This document shows, one piece after another, positions 1 to 12,739 of a stretch of DNA of 64,000 nt. The stretch comes from Volvox africanus. Lineage: Eukaryota; Chlorophyta; Chlorophyceae; Chlamydomonadales; Volvocaceae. Positions within the stretch are counted from its first letter, which is position 1. Each line of letters opens with the position of its first letter. Made by a program: the position numbers and the translations under genes. The DNA is taken from the NCBI GenBank assembly GCA_030268105.1, contig BSDZ01000022.1, positions 1,405,001 to 1,469,000 on the forward strand. Reading direction: 5' to 3'. The notes under the pieces were generated by a model. It saw only the letters and a list, made by a program, of their open reading frames with translations, was not told where the DNA came from and ran no database searches.

Positions 1-1697
1 CCGCTACTGTTGTCGCCAGGCTTCATGCCCGCTGTATCAGCGGAGCTATTGTACACATCATGGCCGCCGTCGCTTTCTGCCACAGCTGATCTCGCAACTT
101 TGGAGTCCGGCGCGGCCGTCGCCATTCGGGCCACCGATAACAGTATATTGGCGGCGCTGTGCGCTGACAGCTCCGGAGCCTGACGGCTCACTGCACTGTA
201 AAAATCCTCCATCCAACCCGCGTCAGCCGCCAGCCCCAGCTCCGAAACCGACCACACCAGCTGCGATATTCCCTCTTCACTGAACCCCCTGGTACGCAAC
301 GCACTACGTGCTGCCGCTACCGCACGGAGAACCCAACGATGGGCCCTTTCGATGTCGCTGCTTTCTCTTCTCCGCGTCCCCTTCGCTTCTACCTCCGCCT
401 CTTCCACCAATCCCGCCGCCTCGGAATCCGAGGCGTCCAAAATCCCCAATGACGCCGCCGCCCACAATGCATTGGCAACGTGCTGCGGCGCCATTGCGCC
501 ACCGCTGGCGGCGGGGCTCCCGCCGCAGGCTGTCCGCGTTTCAAACCCGCCTGGATCAGCCGCTGGTAATGCAAGCAAGAGGCGGACAGTGTGGCGGGCT
601 GCCGCACGGACTGCTCGTTCCGTGCCGAACTCGCTACCACCCTCAGTTCCCAACTCATCCCCGCTATCGATGCGGCGGTGCGACGGCCCTGCAGCTGCGC
701 CCGGATCCAAGATGGAGGACTGCGACTGCATTTGCAGCGATTGCGGTGGCGGCGCTGGGAACGGCGACTGGGCCGGCGGCAGCCGCGATGGCAACGCCTT
801 CGCCAACGCCCAGCTAATATTCGCAATTCCCCGAGCGTCCAGCTCCGCCGCGTGTGACTCCACCAACGCCAAGACCACGCGTATAAACCCCGCCCAGTCT
901 AGCAGCTCCATCTGCCGTTCTGACTCACGCTGCACAGCACCATTACGTTCCTGGGTCCGTTCCTGGGTCCGTTCTCTCCCAACCCCATACCGCTGCTCTT
1001 GCTGCTGGTGTTCCTGCAGCCGCAAATTCTCCTGCTGCCGTTGCTGTGGTCCTTCACGCTCGCTGCCGTCGCTGGTGTCAGCAGCGGCGGAGCCACCGGG
1101 CATCGAAAGCCGCGCTATCCGCGTTGCAACCGCTGTAACATGGATGGTATTGAATCTCGGTGCGTACTGCGTCACCAACGCGTCGAGCTCACGCCAGGAG
1201 GTGCAGGCGCCGATGAGGCGGGTCAGCTGAGGCGGATCCGGCCAGGAGGCGTCTGTTGACCGTACCTGAGGAGCAGCAGCCGCACCGAAAACGGACTGTT
1301 GCTGCCGCTCCCACTGCTGCTCCCGTTGCCGCTGCCGCTTGAGTTGCGGCTGAGGTGGCGGTTGAAGTTGGGACCGAGAATGCTGCTGGGCCATCGGTTG
1401 CCGCTGGCTGGGTGCGTACGGCCCTTCGGACTCGGAGTCGCCAGTGCCTGTTGATTTCGAGGAGGAAGGTCCTGGATGTCTGCCACAACTGCTGCTACTG
1501 CCGCTGCACCCTCCATTCTCAGCTAACGCCGTCGTCTCCTGTAACCCTGCAGGTCGTGGACCAATGCTTTCAGCTGCTGCACCACCCCCGCTAGGCTGAC
1601 CCGGGGGAATGTCCAGCTGCCGCTGCCGCGATCGACGTGTAGCCTGTGCTGACGGTCTGAACCGACTCTGCGGCGATCGCCATGATGCTTGGGAAAC
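1..1697 (-). CDS. OPR-repeat protein, C-terminal part missing (runs off left edge)
   Basis: One long open frame on the minus strand runs from a splice acceptor (CTCTCAG before position 1697) to the window edge, about 565 codons. An in-frame stop lies about 20 bases upstream of the acceptor, so at least one 5' exon is missing from this model and I could not place it. The first ~150 residues are Q/S/P-rich and low in complexity. Then comes ACTSWRELDALVTQYAPRFN, the usual entry into the octotricopeptide (OPR) region of algal proteins. Degenerate helical repeats follow: IANISWALAKAL, VANALWAAASLG, ISQLVWSVSELG and AANILLSVARM. OPR proteins are nucleus-encoded helical-repeat proteins that bind specific chloroplast or mitochondrial transcripts and control their stability, splicing or translation. 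The target of this one cannot be read from sequence. The RNA-facing C-terminal repeats and any RAP domain would lie left of the window. Family call fairly sure; exact start unknown. Confidence 0.75.
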
Positions 1698-4600
1698 CTG
1701 AGAGGCGACCGGGTCCGCCTATTTTGTAGGCGGTCACGCGAGGACGTCGGGTAGAATGCAGGAACATAACATGGAAGGAAGTCAGTTCGGCGGGTCAGCA
1801 AAGGGAAGTACACGCAGGAAAGGAAACAAGGCCGGAAAAGATGAGGAAGGGCGGGAGTACAATAACGGAACAGAACAAGTAATATTGATAAGCTGCAATG
1901 CTATTCAGGAGTGGTGTTCTTGTTGGCTAAGACACACGCGACCAGACAGGTCTGGGCGATGTAGACTGCAAATTGACATGAAGTTCGCAGGGAGCCAGCG
2001 TCTTCCGCCGGGAACAATCCGCCATTCATGTAGGGGTTAAACTTCCCAGACGGCTATGCTAAGTCATGTAGCATGTTGCCGTTGGGTGACCCTCTTTGAG
2101 TGATGTGGGTTAACCTCGTTGACCAAAAGACATACACATTCTCTCTCCAGGTGGGCGGAAAATTCTCGTTGAAATCCTTGGGGCCTCCCCGCCTTTCCCT
2201 GAAACCCGCCACAAGCTGGTAATCCTCGTGTAACACGAACACGTCGGGAGATTGCTTCCAGCAGTACCCCAACTGAGCACTACGTTTTCAGGGATACAAA
2301 TTGCTACGTCTTCATCAAGATCACATTGGTGAGAGACGGCCCCTTGGGATCTGTTGCGCCACCGTACCGGTGCAGCTTCCGTTTGGGGCCGCACTGAAGG
2401 GTAGGTTATCACGTGGGCTGCCCTGGCATTTGCACAACAGCAGGAGACAGAGGTGCAAGCAACCCAGCCTCTTGCAATGCGGGTTTCCTACAAAGGCAGA
2501 TGGGGAAGGTGCGAGGCTCGCTCTGGTCACCACACAAAGGATGGTTTACATGGATGAAAGTGGCGTACGGTCGCATTTCAGCAGGACTCACATCGACCGA
2601 TTGAAATGTATGACTGGCCACAGCGCGCCGTGAGTTTTGGCGGAGAGGGAGGCGAGGCCTGCAAGCGTTCGGCATGCAAGGAGGGCACGTCACACTCAAC
2701 CCTGCGACCAAGGCAACTAATCCAGGTGGAAATTTCAAAACGTACCAAAGCGCATAAGTTGAGCTCGAGGCGCCTCTCAGCTCCTGGCCTGTGCATCGAC
2801 CGTCCAGCATCCAGCCACTCGCGCCTCCACCCGACCGCCTCAACGGCCGCTTCAGGCGATGAGGATCACGCCTGATGCTACGACTCTGGCATTATTGACG
2901 AGTAACCACATGCAATTTAGCGTTGCGCGCGAATGCCTAAGGCAGTCGCCCTCCACCACAACCAACTTCAGTAGATGAATATTGATGAAAAAATGAGCAA
3001 CTTGATTTCAAGATAGACCTAGGCTTTCGATGATCTATTTGACTGGCCATGTTTTCATGAGTGCTCAAAAATCGCTGGAAGTCCATGCAGCCAAACTACC
3101 ACTTGCATGCACGACTATCCTGCATCCTCACATACATAAGAACAGCAAATATAATTATTCTCTTACCACCTGCCTTTTGGAATAATTTCCGCCTCTACCG
3201 TCAATCGTTCCTGGAACCATACAACGGCGTCTAAAGGCGAGACGTCCTTTTTTACTGACATATACCTTAGTTCAGTACAACTTTAAACGAAGGTCAAGTA
3301 AATAGGTGTGAACTACTTGTAAAATTGAAGAAGCCTATGCACAAACAGTCTTCATTGCGAAACCCAGCCTCTGATATGTGTCATTTAGCAATTCTTGAGT
3401 AGCTTTGATTTCTTTGCAAAACTTTTTTTACTGTAAAAAACTAGATCCCACGGTTAGGGTGCACCAATTTGGGCATCGACCCTCACCGTCCCGGACATCC
3501 CATTTGTGTTTTTCGATGTAGTTTCACTTTTCTCTACATATGTTATGGGCTTTGTGGCGCTGATTTAGGTGCTGCGATCGTCTTGGTGCCCTGGGTACAG
3601 GCCAGCTGTCGGTCGCCGTCAGGAGAGGTCACAGGTACGAGACCTGCATGAATTTCACGGCTATGACCAGGTCTATTCTGACATGTTATCAGATCCTTGA
3701 GCAACCTCGGCAACGTAAAGGTCGCCCAGCCTCGTACAAGAAGGGGTTGAACGAACCGGGTTTTAAGTGCATCCGGAGAAATGCCGTAACTTGTTGGGCC
3801 CCAGCTTTCATTTCGGTCCGTATCTTCGCATCTTTCGGCATCTCCAGTGCCGTGTCGGAATGTCGGAATCTAACTCAACGGACAGCTTCCGCCTTGGGCT
3901 GATGATTTGGGTCCCAATGATTCAGCGACATGCGGAAACCATTTCACGCCCGTTTGCTATAGGATTTGGTTGGGCAGTCCTTCATTATGAAATGACGCAC
4001 GAATCTGTCGTTCAGTTCCATCCCCCATGCCGCGAACTTCTGATCATGCCGAACGATTAATCCACGCTTCGTTTGGGGAATTGACGGGCGACCCACGGTT
4101 CAAAAGGGGCATCGAGTACAACTCATTGTAGTGAAATCTCATTGTACAAGTCAAGTAGTGAAAACAGCAAGCAGCAAAGGTCTTGGAACCCGGGTCCCCA
4201 GACCACCACAGAAAGTCTGCACAGCAAGCAGACGCACTAGGCAGCGCCAAAGTCCCAAAACCTTTCATTCTGGTAACAGTGCGATAACGTCCTGCGAAGT
4301 GCTTAGGGGTGTTAACTGTTGAGAAGTGCCGAATTGATTGCAAGTCTTATCCTTGCAGCATTGGCGTTATTGATACGATTGTGCGCCATGCACTCATGCC
4401 GCAACCTGCCTCATGCGCTCTGCCTACGCCGCGTGCGCCCATCAATAAGTGTCGGAGCGGGGAAACATAAATGGAAAGTGGGCGGAGGTTTCTGAAAGAA
4501 ATTATAAGTGTACATGTGTATGTATGTATTGGAAAGGGGACCGGCTGCGTTAGGACTTGTAAACACGGGAATGACGGATAGCGATGTTGCAAGTGGCCTA

Positions 4601-5260
4601 GTGCTTGGGCCTTAATCGTCCTACATTTTGATGTGGATCAGGGTCTCTCCCCCCTGATCTTGATGCTGACCGCCTACTGTACGCTCGCCATACCGACGGA
4701 AAGTATACACGGGCTCTCAACATGGGGAAAGTAAAATCCATCGCTGCATCGTCGACGAGATGCCCATTTTGCCCGACATGCAAGCTGATACCCTGGAACA
4801 GTGGGCATGAGTGTGCATGGATGTAAATGGCTTATACTAAGACAACGTCCGACAAAGCGCTGCAGGTAGTGGGTAACGTGATGGGTATGTCAACGAGGAA
4901 AAGGTCACTGATCTGGAGGTCTCAAGTTATGTGCGAACGTTTACTACTGCGCTGTTTGAAACGCACAAAACCAGTAATGACGACCTTGTATTGACGATCT
5001 TGGTGTACCGTGGAATTATATAACGCGAAGGGCTAGACTTAGTGCTGCAGGCTGCCTTCACTTATTATGTCGATTCCTGCTTATATAAACTCTTCTTGAT
5101 CCGCTACATGTTGCCCCTTATCTACTAGGACCGCTTACTCGCTATCACGCGAACAGGTTTTCACTTAGGCCAATATGAGTATGGATATAACACACATAAT
5201 GTACAAAATTTAATACCGACGTTTCTGTGTATTGTTTCCAAGCTTCTTCCGAGGTGGACC
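1698..5260. other. Intergenic / unassigned DNA
   Basis: This stretch lies between the last identified (5'-most) OPR exon on the minus strand and the glutaminyl cyclase start on the plus strand, so it should hold both divergent promoters and the missing OPR 5' exon(s). The open frames here are short, overlap on both strands and resemble no family I know. I saw no repeat array or RNA gene. Confidence 0.5.
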
Positions 5261-8200
5261 ATGGTTGAGGTTTTCAACTGTCCACGCCGTGTTGGCGTTT
5301 CTCGCATAAGAAAGAATCGTCAAAATATTCAATCATTGTTTCTCGCGGCCCTGGTATTCTTATTGGTCCCAGCATCTGCCCACGCAAAGGCTGCAAAACA
5401 ACGGCGAACAACACAACAGGCGCACCCCGATGCACTCCCGTTGCTTTGGACTTACGAAGTTGTGGCTGAGCACCCTCACGATCCACGAGCGTTCACGCAG
5501 GGCAAGTCGGGCAGCGTGCAGTTATAGCCGGACCCGCATTCCATACTTAGCACAAAGATGAACGAATCTGCAGGGTTGGAGTTTGATCGAGCGTGCGACG
5601 ATGGCAACAAAAGATGCTTTGATGTCTTTTGGGAGTCCACAGGTGAGGGCGAGCTGTTCAGCAGGGGTATACATGTATCGATACCATATCGTGGGCTCGC
5701 GAAGCGGGCCCGGCTTCCTTCTAAACCATCCTCACTTAATCGGAAATACACCCCAACCTTTTCCATACCCCATCTAATTTCTGAAACCCCATCCGTTATC
5801 CTAAATTGCCTCAACCTGACCCAAACGTTCCCCAATCGTCCCGAACTGTACCCAATCGCCCGTACGGCACGTTGCACCGGCCAGGCCTTAACGGCCAATC
5901 CAGCATCCGTCAGGTGGAACTTGCAACCGGGATTGTACGACAGCGGTGGGATTTACCCCATGAGCACTTCGGGGAGGGCTCCACTCGGCTGCATGACACA
6001 CTGTACATGATTACCTGGCGCAGTGGTCGAGGATTTAAATTTAGCCTTGACCTGCAGAAGGTGAGACTGAGGATCAGGGCCAGCGAAGCCACTCAGACCC
6101 GTTCAGGGAACCTCAGGAACGGGCCTTCCCGGACGGGCTGTCACATGGAAGGCCGTGGGGAGATGGTCCTGGGTTTCTTGCGTGCGTGCGTGTTTGCGTG
6201 TATGTGGCAATGTTTGTATGTGTAGGGGCTGTGCCACCCGGAAGTGCGTGAGGCAATGGTAGTGTTGGTGTTGGGTTTCAGGGCGGGATGTGAATTTTTA
6301 GGGTTTCATGGCCTATAGTGGCATGGATCTCTCTCCCTCGGCCCCGTATATGTATTTGCATGCAAGACGAATTGGGGATGCAGGGCCTCATCATGAAGCA
6401 GCTTTATAGCGATCATTTGTTATATCGAGCACGTTCTAGTGACATAACACGCGCGCGCAACTCCGCTAGCCTTCGCTGATTTTTCTATTTATCGCCGACC
6501 ACCCTAACCCTGCAGGTGGAGCCCACCAACACTGGTCTGGCGGACGGCTGGGGTCTTACGAACAATGGCAGCCACCTCATCGTCAGTGAGAGCTCCCAGG
6601 TGGGCGGGTGAAGCAGGGTTGTGGAGAGAGGGATGGAAACGAGCTAGTCTCTCCCTAAGGAACAAATTGGGGTAATACACATGGTGTTGTGATGCTGATG
6701 GTGATGGTTGTGGCCATTGGCTATACCTCCCTCCCCAAGTACGATGCAGATAGGCATCGGTGTTGCGGCAGTATGCAGTTGACTGCTTCCCCTTGGGCCC
6801 CTCTGTGAATGTTTTTTGCGTACAGGTCATTCACTGGCTTGACCCAAATACTATGCAGGAGGTAAGTGAGGGAGGTGGAGAGGGAGGGAGAGGAAGAGGG
6901 ACGGAGGGGGAGAGAGATGGGGAGAGAGGGAGGGAGAGAGGGAGGGAGGAAGGGGGGAGGGGCCGCCGGTCTGCTAGGAGGGCCGGGACTTGCCGAACGT
7001 TCCCCTGGACGTCTCTGGATGGAAAGTGACGTCATGAGAGGGGCTCCTTCACGAAGGAGAAGATGAGGGCCATGACCTGGTTGGACAAATCGACTTCTCT
7101 CAGGAGTCAGGACCCATATGCCTTGGGGTTTATGTTGAGAGGAGATCCTGAGAAGGCCTCGGGTGGTTGGGAGTGGCTGTTCCTGAGCCAGAACAGCGAG
7201 AAAGTGAAGCAAACACCGAATGGAGGAGCAGCGAAGGAAACCTGGGTAAATTGCAACGCAATATCAATTCCGGAGGCCGCCGTACCTTTGCCGGTCGTGC
7301 GGCACTCTGCCCAGGTCCGCTATTGTTATGTCTTCCCTCCATACCCCTTCTTTCTCCTCTCCGCTGCCTTGCCGTGCCGTGCCGTGCCTCGCCTCGCCTT
7401 GCTTGCCTTGCCTTGGCTTGCAACCTTTCGTTTCGTCTGGCGCCTGGAATCCGTCCCTTTTCCCGCGTCGCAGGTGAAGCAGATCACGGTGACAGACCGC
7501 GGTCACCCCATTCGTTGGCTCAACGAGGTGAGGAGGTGCCCCTGTGCCTGTGCCTGCTTCTTCCTGCGAAAGCGGCGACTCCAAACGCGTAGCAGCCTTC
7601 ACGGAAGGCAATAGACACATAAAGGCCTGGGGTGGAGGCGCTTTTGTACCGTATGGAGCCCCTCTTCCTCGTTACAAAAGTTACTACGATATCATCGAAG
7701 AGTGCCTCGCCTCCCGCCCCCTCTTCCATGTTGCCCGCTTACCCCCACCCATCATAGGACGCCCCATGGTCTCCTCCGGTTCTTGTCGCCTCCTCCCCCA
7801 TGTCTGTCTTCCCCTCGGCCTGTCTTGCCCTGCCCCTCACCTACTCCCCTGCTCTCTCCACCTTGGGTTTTTATTCGCATTATTTGGAATCTTCATCTTA
7901 CTGCATGTCCTACCGCCCAACAGCTGGAAGTAATCGAAGGAGAGCTGTGGGGCAACGTGTGGCAGACCGAGTGCATTGCGCGGGTGGACATGGAGACGGG
8001 GGTCGTCAAGGGATGGATACACATGCACGGCCTGCGCCATGATATTATCAAGCAGGGGCTGAGTCACGAGAACGAGTTGGACGTGCTGAACGGTGGGTAA
8101 TTTTGGATTTTTTGGAAGGCGATCTTGCACATCAGTAATGTCTGTGGCAGGAACTAACCTTGGTGCGCGTCGCGTCGCGTTTGTGTGCCCGTGTCGGTAT

Positions 8201-8807
8201 TTGTGACTGACTACAGAACGCTGACACGGGGAAGAAATCCTCTTCCTCGCCAACACTAAAGGTGCATTTCTGTGCATCGTTTGCCACTGGTAACTACACC
8301 GCAACTACAACACGCGCCTCTCCTTTCCTGCCATCCTCGTCTTCTCCGAGCTGTTCTTCGTCTTGGAATACTCTGTTAGGAAGGAAAGCGCCCCGCCCTC
8401 GCGGTATTACTTCTTTCTTCCTTCTCATTCTCCTATAAAATATGCATGTATCGCTCATCTCAACCCCAAAGCCCGCAACCCGCACGCCACAGCCATTAAG
8501 AGTAAACCGCCAGCGCATTGAAAAGGCCCAAGGTGATTTCGCGGGTTTGAGTTCCAGTTATCGATTTATTCATGCCACGAATTCCCACATTCACGATGCA
8601 TTCACTGAATCCCTTTTCCATCCCCTGCCACGGACGACGATGCCACATACAGGTATCGCGTACGATCCATCCACAAAGCGCATCTTCGTGACAGGCAAGC
8701 TTTGGCCGCGGGTCTTCGAGGTGAAATTAAAGCCCTTCGCGGACGGCGAGGCACCGCCCTGGCCGGCAGTGGACCGCCTCTGCTGGCCACCGCAAGTCTT
8801 CTTCTGA
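5261..8807 (+). CDS. QC: Glutaminyl-peptide cyclotransferase, plant type (8 exons)
   Basis: Plant-type glutaminyl cyclase converts N-terminal glutamine of proteins and peptides to pyroglutamate in the secretory pathway; it is a five-bladed beta-propeller unrelated to the animal enzyme. Proposed exons: 5261-5501, 5574-5642, 5885-6060, 6516-6599, 6826-6861, 7474-7527, 7924-8092, 8653-8807, which join in frame to 327 residues. Residues ~24-42 form a hydrophobic signal peptide ending ASAHA. Family motifs follow in order: YEVVAEHPHDPRAFTQG, FWESTG, SSIRQVELATG, GWGLTNNGSHLIVSE, then ELWGNVWQTECIARV and IAYDPSTKRIFVTGKLWPRV. The first intron has a GC donor (CAGG/GCAAGT); the others are GT-AG. Length matches the family (about 300-330). 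The start is the only ATG that gives a clean signal peptide. The residues after KLKPF are not conserved, so the C-terminal end is the least certain part. Confidence 0.93.
6868..6958. repeat. GA-rich low-complexity tract in a QC intron
   Basis: Imperfect GGGA/GAGA run inside the fifth intron of the glutaminyl cyclase gene, starting just after its donor site. Simple-sequence DNA, not coding. Confidence 0.85.
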
Positions 8808-8948
8808 CCTGGCAGGTAGTGGGCTTTGGCTGGTAGTGGTAGTTCAGTATTGTTGGATGGACTGGTGGTGATAGTCGGGACGTGGGTTGTGGATGATATA
8901 GGCTTTTACCCTTTAGCGCCGCTGTCCATATGGATGGATTGGTATGAA

Positions 8949-8953
8949 TGTAA
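8949..8953 (+). other. Candidate polyadenylation signal TGTAA (QC)
   Basis: TGTAA, the polyadenylation signal of volvocalean green algae, lies about 140 bases after the glutaminyl cyclase stop codon. A pentamer occurs often by chance, so position is the main support. Confidence 0.5.
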
Positions 8954-11869
8954 TGTGCCTTGAGAAGAGGGGGGAGCAGGAAAACTACGGCGGGGGTGGG
9001 GGTTATGCGACATACGACTAAATTTGTTGTGTGTCGCATAACGTGTGGTTTTGGGTTGAAGAAGGGGTAGGATAAACAACAGACCCGGGTACAAAGAACC
9101 CTTTCATGGGCGCTCAAAGCGGGATTTTTAGCCGTGAAAACTACGAAGGAGCGTGATGGTGCATGCGTGTATCAATTTATGATTATGTAGTTGCCAGATG
9201 CCCATCGGGCTGTTGTGTCCTTGCTTGGTTGTGGTAGATGCATTCACCTTGGTATGAATGAGATTATTGCAGTTTTCATTTGACAAGGCGACGCGGAGTT
9301 TGGTGAGGTAGCTTAGAGTTTGTTCTGAGGGAGGCCGGACATCAGAGGGGTCTGGGTTTGCTTCATGGCGCGGGTATCTTCATAGCCGAGCACCACAATG
9401 GATGGGATACGCTTGCTGGCGTGCTGTTTCTAGTGGGAGAAGAATGGCAGCTTCCTGTTCATCCATCCACCCACCCATCCACCCATCCATTCATCTCTCC
9501 CTCCGTGTAAAAAACCACAATTTGGACACGGGTTTACGGGTTATATCGTACTACTAGGCCACTACTTCAATTCACTCCAATGGGAAATATTTTATGTGTG
9601 GGATAGGGGGGTACATCACCCGTGGCCACTAACCTGGCAGTCCCTACCTTCTCCGGTATTTCGGGGCACCCTCATCCGGTCTCCCATGCCGACTTCTCCG
9701 AAATCAGTGCTCTTCCCGGGTTCAGGACCCACCACCGGCATCCAGCGGAATCTGCCGAATCAACTAAGGCGCCAACTCCACTCCTGGTCAGCTCGCAGGT
9801 CACTATAATCGGGTCCTTCACCGTCCATCGTCATGGGGGCACCCTGCCCTCAACCAACGGAGGGTCTTTGGCCCGCTCTTGGTCGGGGTCGATATAAGTC
9901 AGGGAAATATTGTTTATGAATTTAAGCATAATAGAGTGGTTGGTTAACCGTTGAGCGAACTCCGAAAGACAAGCAGTTACCGAGGCAGCTCCCATAGTTA
10001 CGCCTTCAGGCCTCAGACCCTGGACATTCTTCTCCTACACCTCGCGGCTTCAATGCCACTAGTGGCGCCACTGATGGCGCCACCCTGCACCACTCACGAT
10101 GGAGTTTAAGGTTATAGGGTTTGGGTGACAGGGCTCCTGACCCTACACAACCGTCCGGCGGGTCCTTCCTGGGCTTGACGGTGTTTTGCCTCCCTCGGGA
10201 CTATAACGCACCAGGCCTATGCTAAGGTATTATGTACTCGTGTTGTTACAGGGGGGGTTCCAGACTCCTATGTGGAGTCATCTAAGGGAGGAGAGCCATC
10301 TAGGCACAACTATGTCAAAATATTATTCGCCGGTGAATCCAGACCGAATGGATCCAGACCGAATGAATAAACCGTGAATCCTCACCCTATACTCTGGACT
10401 GGTCGAAGGGCTAAGCATATGAGTGGTGGGGCTCCAGATTGTTCAGCCGCACCTGGACGAAGTGAGGTAGCTGCTGGAGAGCCAGCCACCTTCCTTACTT
10501 CCACGTGCGCGTCATCAAAACTGACCGACAGTGATATAGCTGTATGTATGAGTATGTGCGCCGGGGCTCAACCCACGAAATATAAGCAGGCTGGCAGGGT
10601 GCCCCCCACGAATGGCCGGCGCTAAGTTCCGTGCCGTGGTGATACTGCGTACCAAATCACTGTAATACTCATTAGCCTGGGACTAGACAGTGGACGTTTT
10701 GTGATGAAACCCTAGGGAAATAAAAGGACGTGACCTGAGTAGACTCTAGACGTGGACTGTGTTGTTGGCTGTAGGAATCGCAATAAGAAAAAAAGAGGGA
10801 ACATAAAGGAAAAGCACAGTATCCACCGCACCCAGCCGTGAGTTTGCGTGGCGTCGGGGGCCGTCATCTTTGTTTCCCGCCCCGCCTTTAGTCCCCCTCT
10901 CTCCCCGCCTGGCGGCCCCAGTATGATATCAGCTTCGGATGCATGGTGCTTGAAGCATTGAGGACATGCAACCTTCTCTTGAAGTTATTAGTCATTTACT
11001 GGGATGACTCTGCTGTTTGGAATGACTCTTGCTTTAAATCTGTGGATGGCTCACGGCGCGGACAGCGCGGACCTGCTGCGCGTATTGGGGCCATAAGTGG
11101 GGATACCAGTAAACGCTTCCGCTAACCAGATTTACTCGGTCGGGCTGCAGTCCTTACTACCTGTATATCGAGGACCACGTGGAAAAACGGTTTGCACGGC
11201 AACTTATTCTTCAAAGTCCAAAGGCAAGAAGCTATTGTGTAAAACTGTAAAGGTATCGCGCAAATGTATACGGGCATTGGGACATATCGTCCTACATGAA
11301 CTGCATTATGATAATGCGTTGCGACTAGGTAAAGGTCCACTCAACTGGACAACGGCTAAGAAGGAACCAAGGGTCGGGCCGATGGCGCGTTGTCCAGACT
11401 TCCACTGTGCCGTAGGACAAGGCATCCCTTGAATAGCTCATAAATGAGTGTTGGGTGGGTCTTAGGCCGTTGGGTGGGTGACCAGTTGCCAAAAAATGAC
11501 CGAGGATCCTGGGATGCGGGGATAACTCCGCACAGTGGCCAGTCAACCAGTGTAGAGTGCGAAAGTAAATGGTGCTAAAGTTTGTAGATTTAGTAGGTTA
11601 CTTTATATCACAGATTTTAAAAGATAACAGCAGGCCTTAAGCGCCTTTCATCCCTTACAAGTATAGGTGCCTACGCCTAAGGGCCTTACGAGCGCCAGTA
11701 TCATCATCGATTCCTTCCCCGCATGCTAACTTGAATCCATTGATTGGAATAATAATTGATAGCATTATAAACTTCTGACTTGCAGTTTTTCGGAGGGCAA
11801 TCTGCCCCAACGTGAAGGGCTGCTTGGCAATTATCCTGCCTATGACGATACTCTGAAGCTGCCGCAAAC
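8954..11869. other. Intergenic DNA with one dispersed repeat
   Basis: About 2.9 kb between the cyclase and U2AF35. It holds the repeat at 9595-9740 and a two-unit tandem of ATCCAGACCGAATG at 10334-10362. A pyrimidine-rich stretch ending CTTGCAG at about 11787 could be the acceptor of a 5'-UTR intron of U2AF35. I see no coding region I can defend. Confidence 0.5.
9595..9740 (+). repeat. Dispersed repeat R1, copy 1
   Basis: About 146 bases, beginning near TGTGTGGGATAGGGGGGTAC and ending near CCCACCACCGG. It matches 28903-29051 in reverse complement with only a few mismatches. No coding potential; its boundaries do not look like LTRs. Probably a fragment of a mobile element. Confidence 0.8.
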
Positions 11870-12739
11870 ATGGCCGAGCACTTGGCCAGCATCTTTGGTA
11901 CAGAAAAAGATCGTGTCAACTGTCCCTTCTACTTTAAAATTGGAGCGTGCCGCCATGGAGATCGTTGCTCGCGTCTGCACAACCGCCCTACTATTAGCCC
12001 GACCATTCTTATGGCAAACATGTATCAGAATCCGCTTCTGAACGCGCCACTGGGCCCAGATGGACTTCCTATTCGAGTTGACCCGAAGGCAGCCCAGGAA
12101 CATTTTGAGGACTTCTACGAGGACGTCTTCGAGGAGCTAGCGCAGCATGGCGAACTGGAAAACCTGAATGTCTGCGATAATTTTGCAGATCATATGGTCG
12201 GCAACGTGTACGCCAAGTTCCGGGATGAGGACGCAGCGGCGCGCGCTCTCCAAGCGTTGCAGGGCCGTTACTACGACGGGCGTCCCATTGTGGTTGAGTT
12301 CAGCCCAGTGACAGACTTTCGCGAGGCGACATGCCGCCAATATGAGGAGAACACCTGCAACCGCGGTGGCTACTGCAATTTCATGCACCTCAAGCCCATC
12401 GGCAGGGATCTACGCAGGAAGCTCTTCGGACGATACCATCGTCGTGATCGCGATCGGGAGCGCAGCCGGAGCCCAAGACGAGACCGGGATCGTGACCGGG
12501 ATCGGGATCGTGGTGCCGATCGTGACAGGCGCCGGAGTCGCAGCAGAGACCGGGCACGGGGTCGCAGTCGCAGCAGGGATCGGGGAGGTGGTGACCGGCG
12601 ACGGGAGACCTCGGAGGAGCGCAGGGCCAAGATTGCTTCCTGGAATATGGAGCGGGATGACCGGGATGGTGGGGGCCCTGGAGGGCCACCACCCGGGCCA
12701 CCGCCACCTTATGGTGGAGGTGGTTATAACAACTGGTAA
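11870..12739 (+). CDS. U2AF1: U2 snRNP auxiliary factor 35 kDa subunit (U2AF35)
   Basis: Small subunit of the nuclear U2AF heterodimer, which recognises the AG of 3' splice sites and recruits U2 snRNP. The 289-residue frame is uninterrupted from ATG to TAA. Zinc finger 1 is [20 protein letters not shown] (CX8CX5CX3H, residues ~18-37). The U2AF-homology RRM spans ~45-147 and includes [18 protein letters not shown] and [17 protein letters not shown]. Zinc finger 2 is [19 protein letters not shown] (CX7CX5CX3H), followed by [20 protein letters not shown]. The C-terminus is an RS/RD-repeat domain (~residues 190-240) and a Gly/Pro-rich tail ending YGGGGYNNW. Order and length fit plant and algal U2AF35. 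The coding region has no intron, unlike all other genes in the window. A 5'-UTR intron remains possible. Start is secure because [21 protein letters not shown] is the conserved N-terminus. Confidence 0.97.
   Translation: MAEHLASIFGTEKDRVNCPFYFKIGACRHGDRCSRLHNRPTISPTILMANMYQNPLLNAPLGPDGLPIRVDPKAAQEHFEDFYEDVFEELAQHGELENLNVCDNFADHMVGNVYAKFRDEDAAARALQALQGRYYDGRPIVVEFSPVTDFREATCRQYEENTCNRGGYCNFMHLKPIGRDLRRKLFGRYHRRDRDRERSRSPRRDRDRDRDRDRGADRDRRRSRSRDRARGRSRSRDRGGGDRRRETSEERRAKIASWNMERDDRDGGGPGGPPPGPPPPYGGGGYNNW

Noticed and set aside
352..1230. 292-codon open frame on the plus strand
   Set aside because: Antisense shadow of the OPR exon. The minus-strand reading has clear helical-repeat motifs; this one is compositional noise.
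7063..7614. 183-codon and overlapping open frames on both strands in the cyclase region
   Set aside because: They cross cyclase introns; only the short exon at 7474-7527 has homology, in its own frame.
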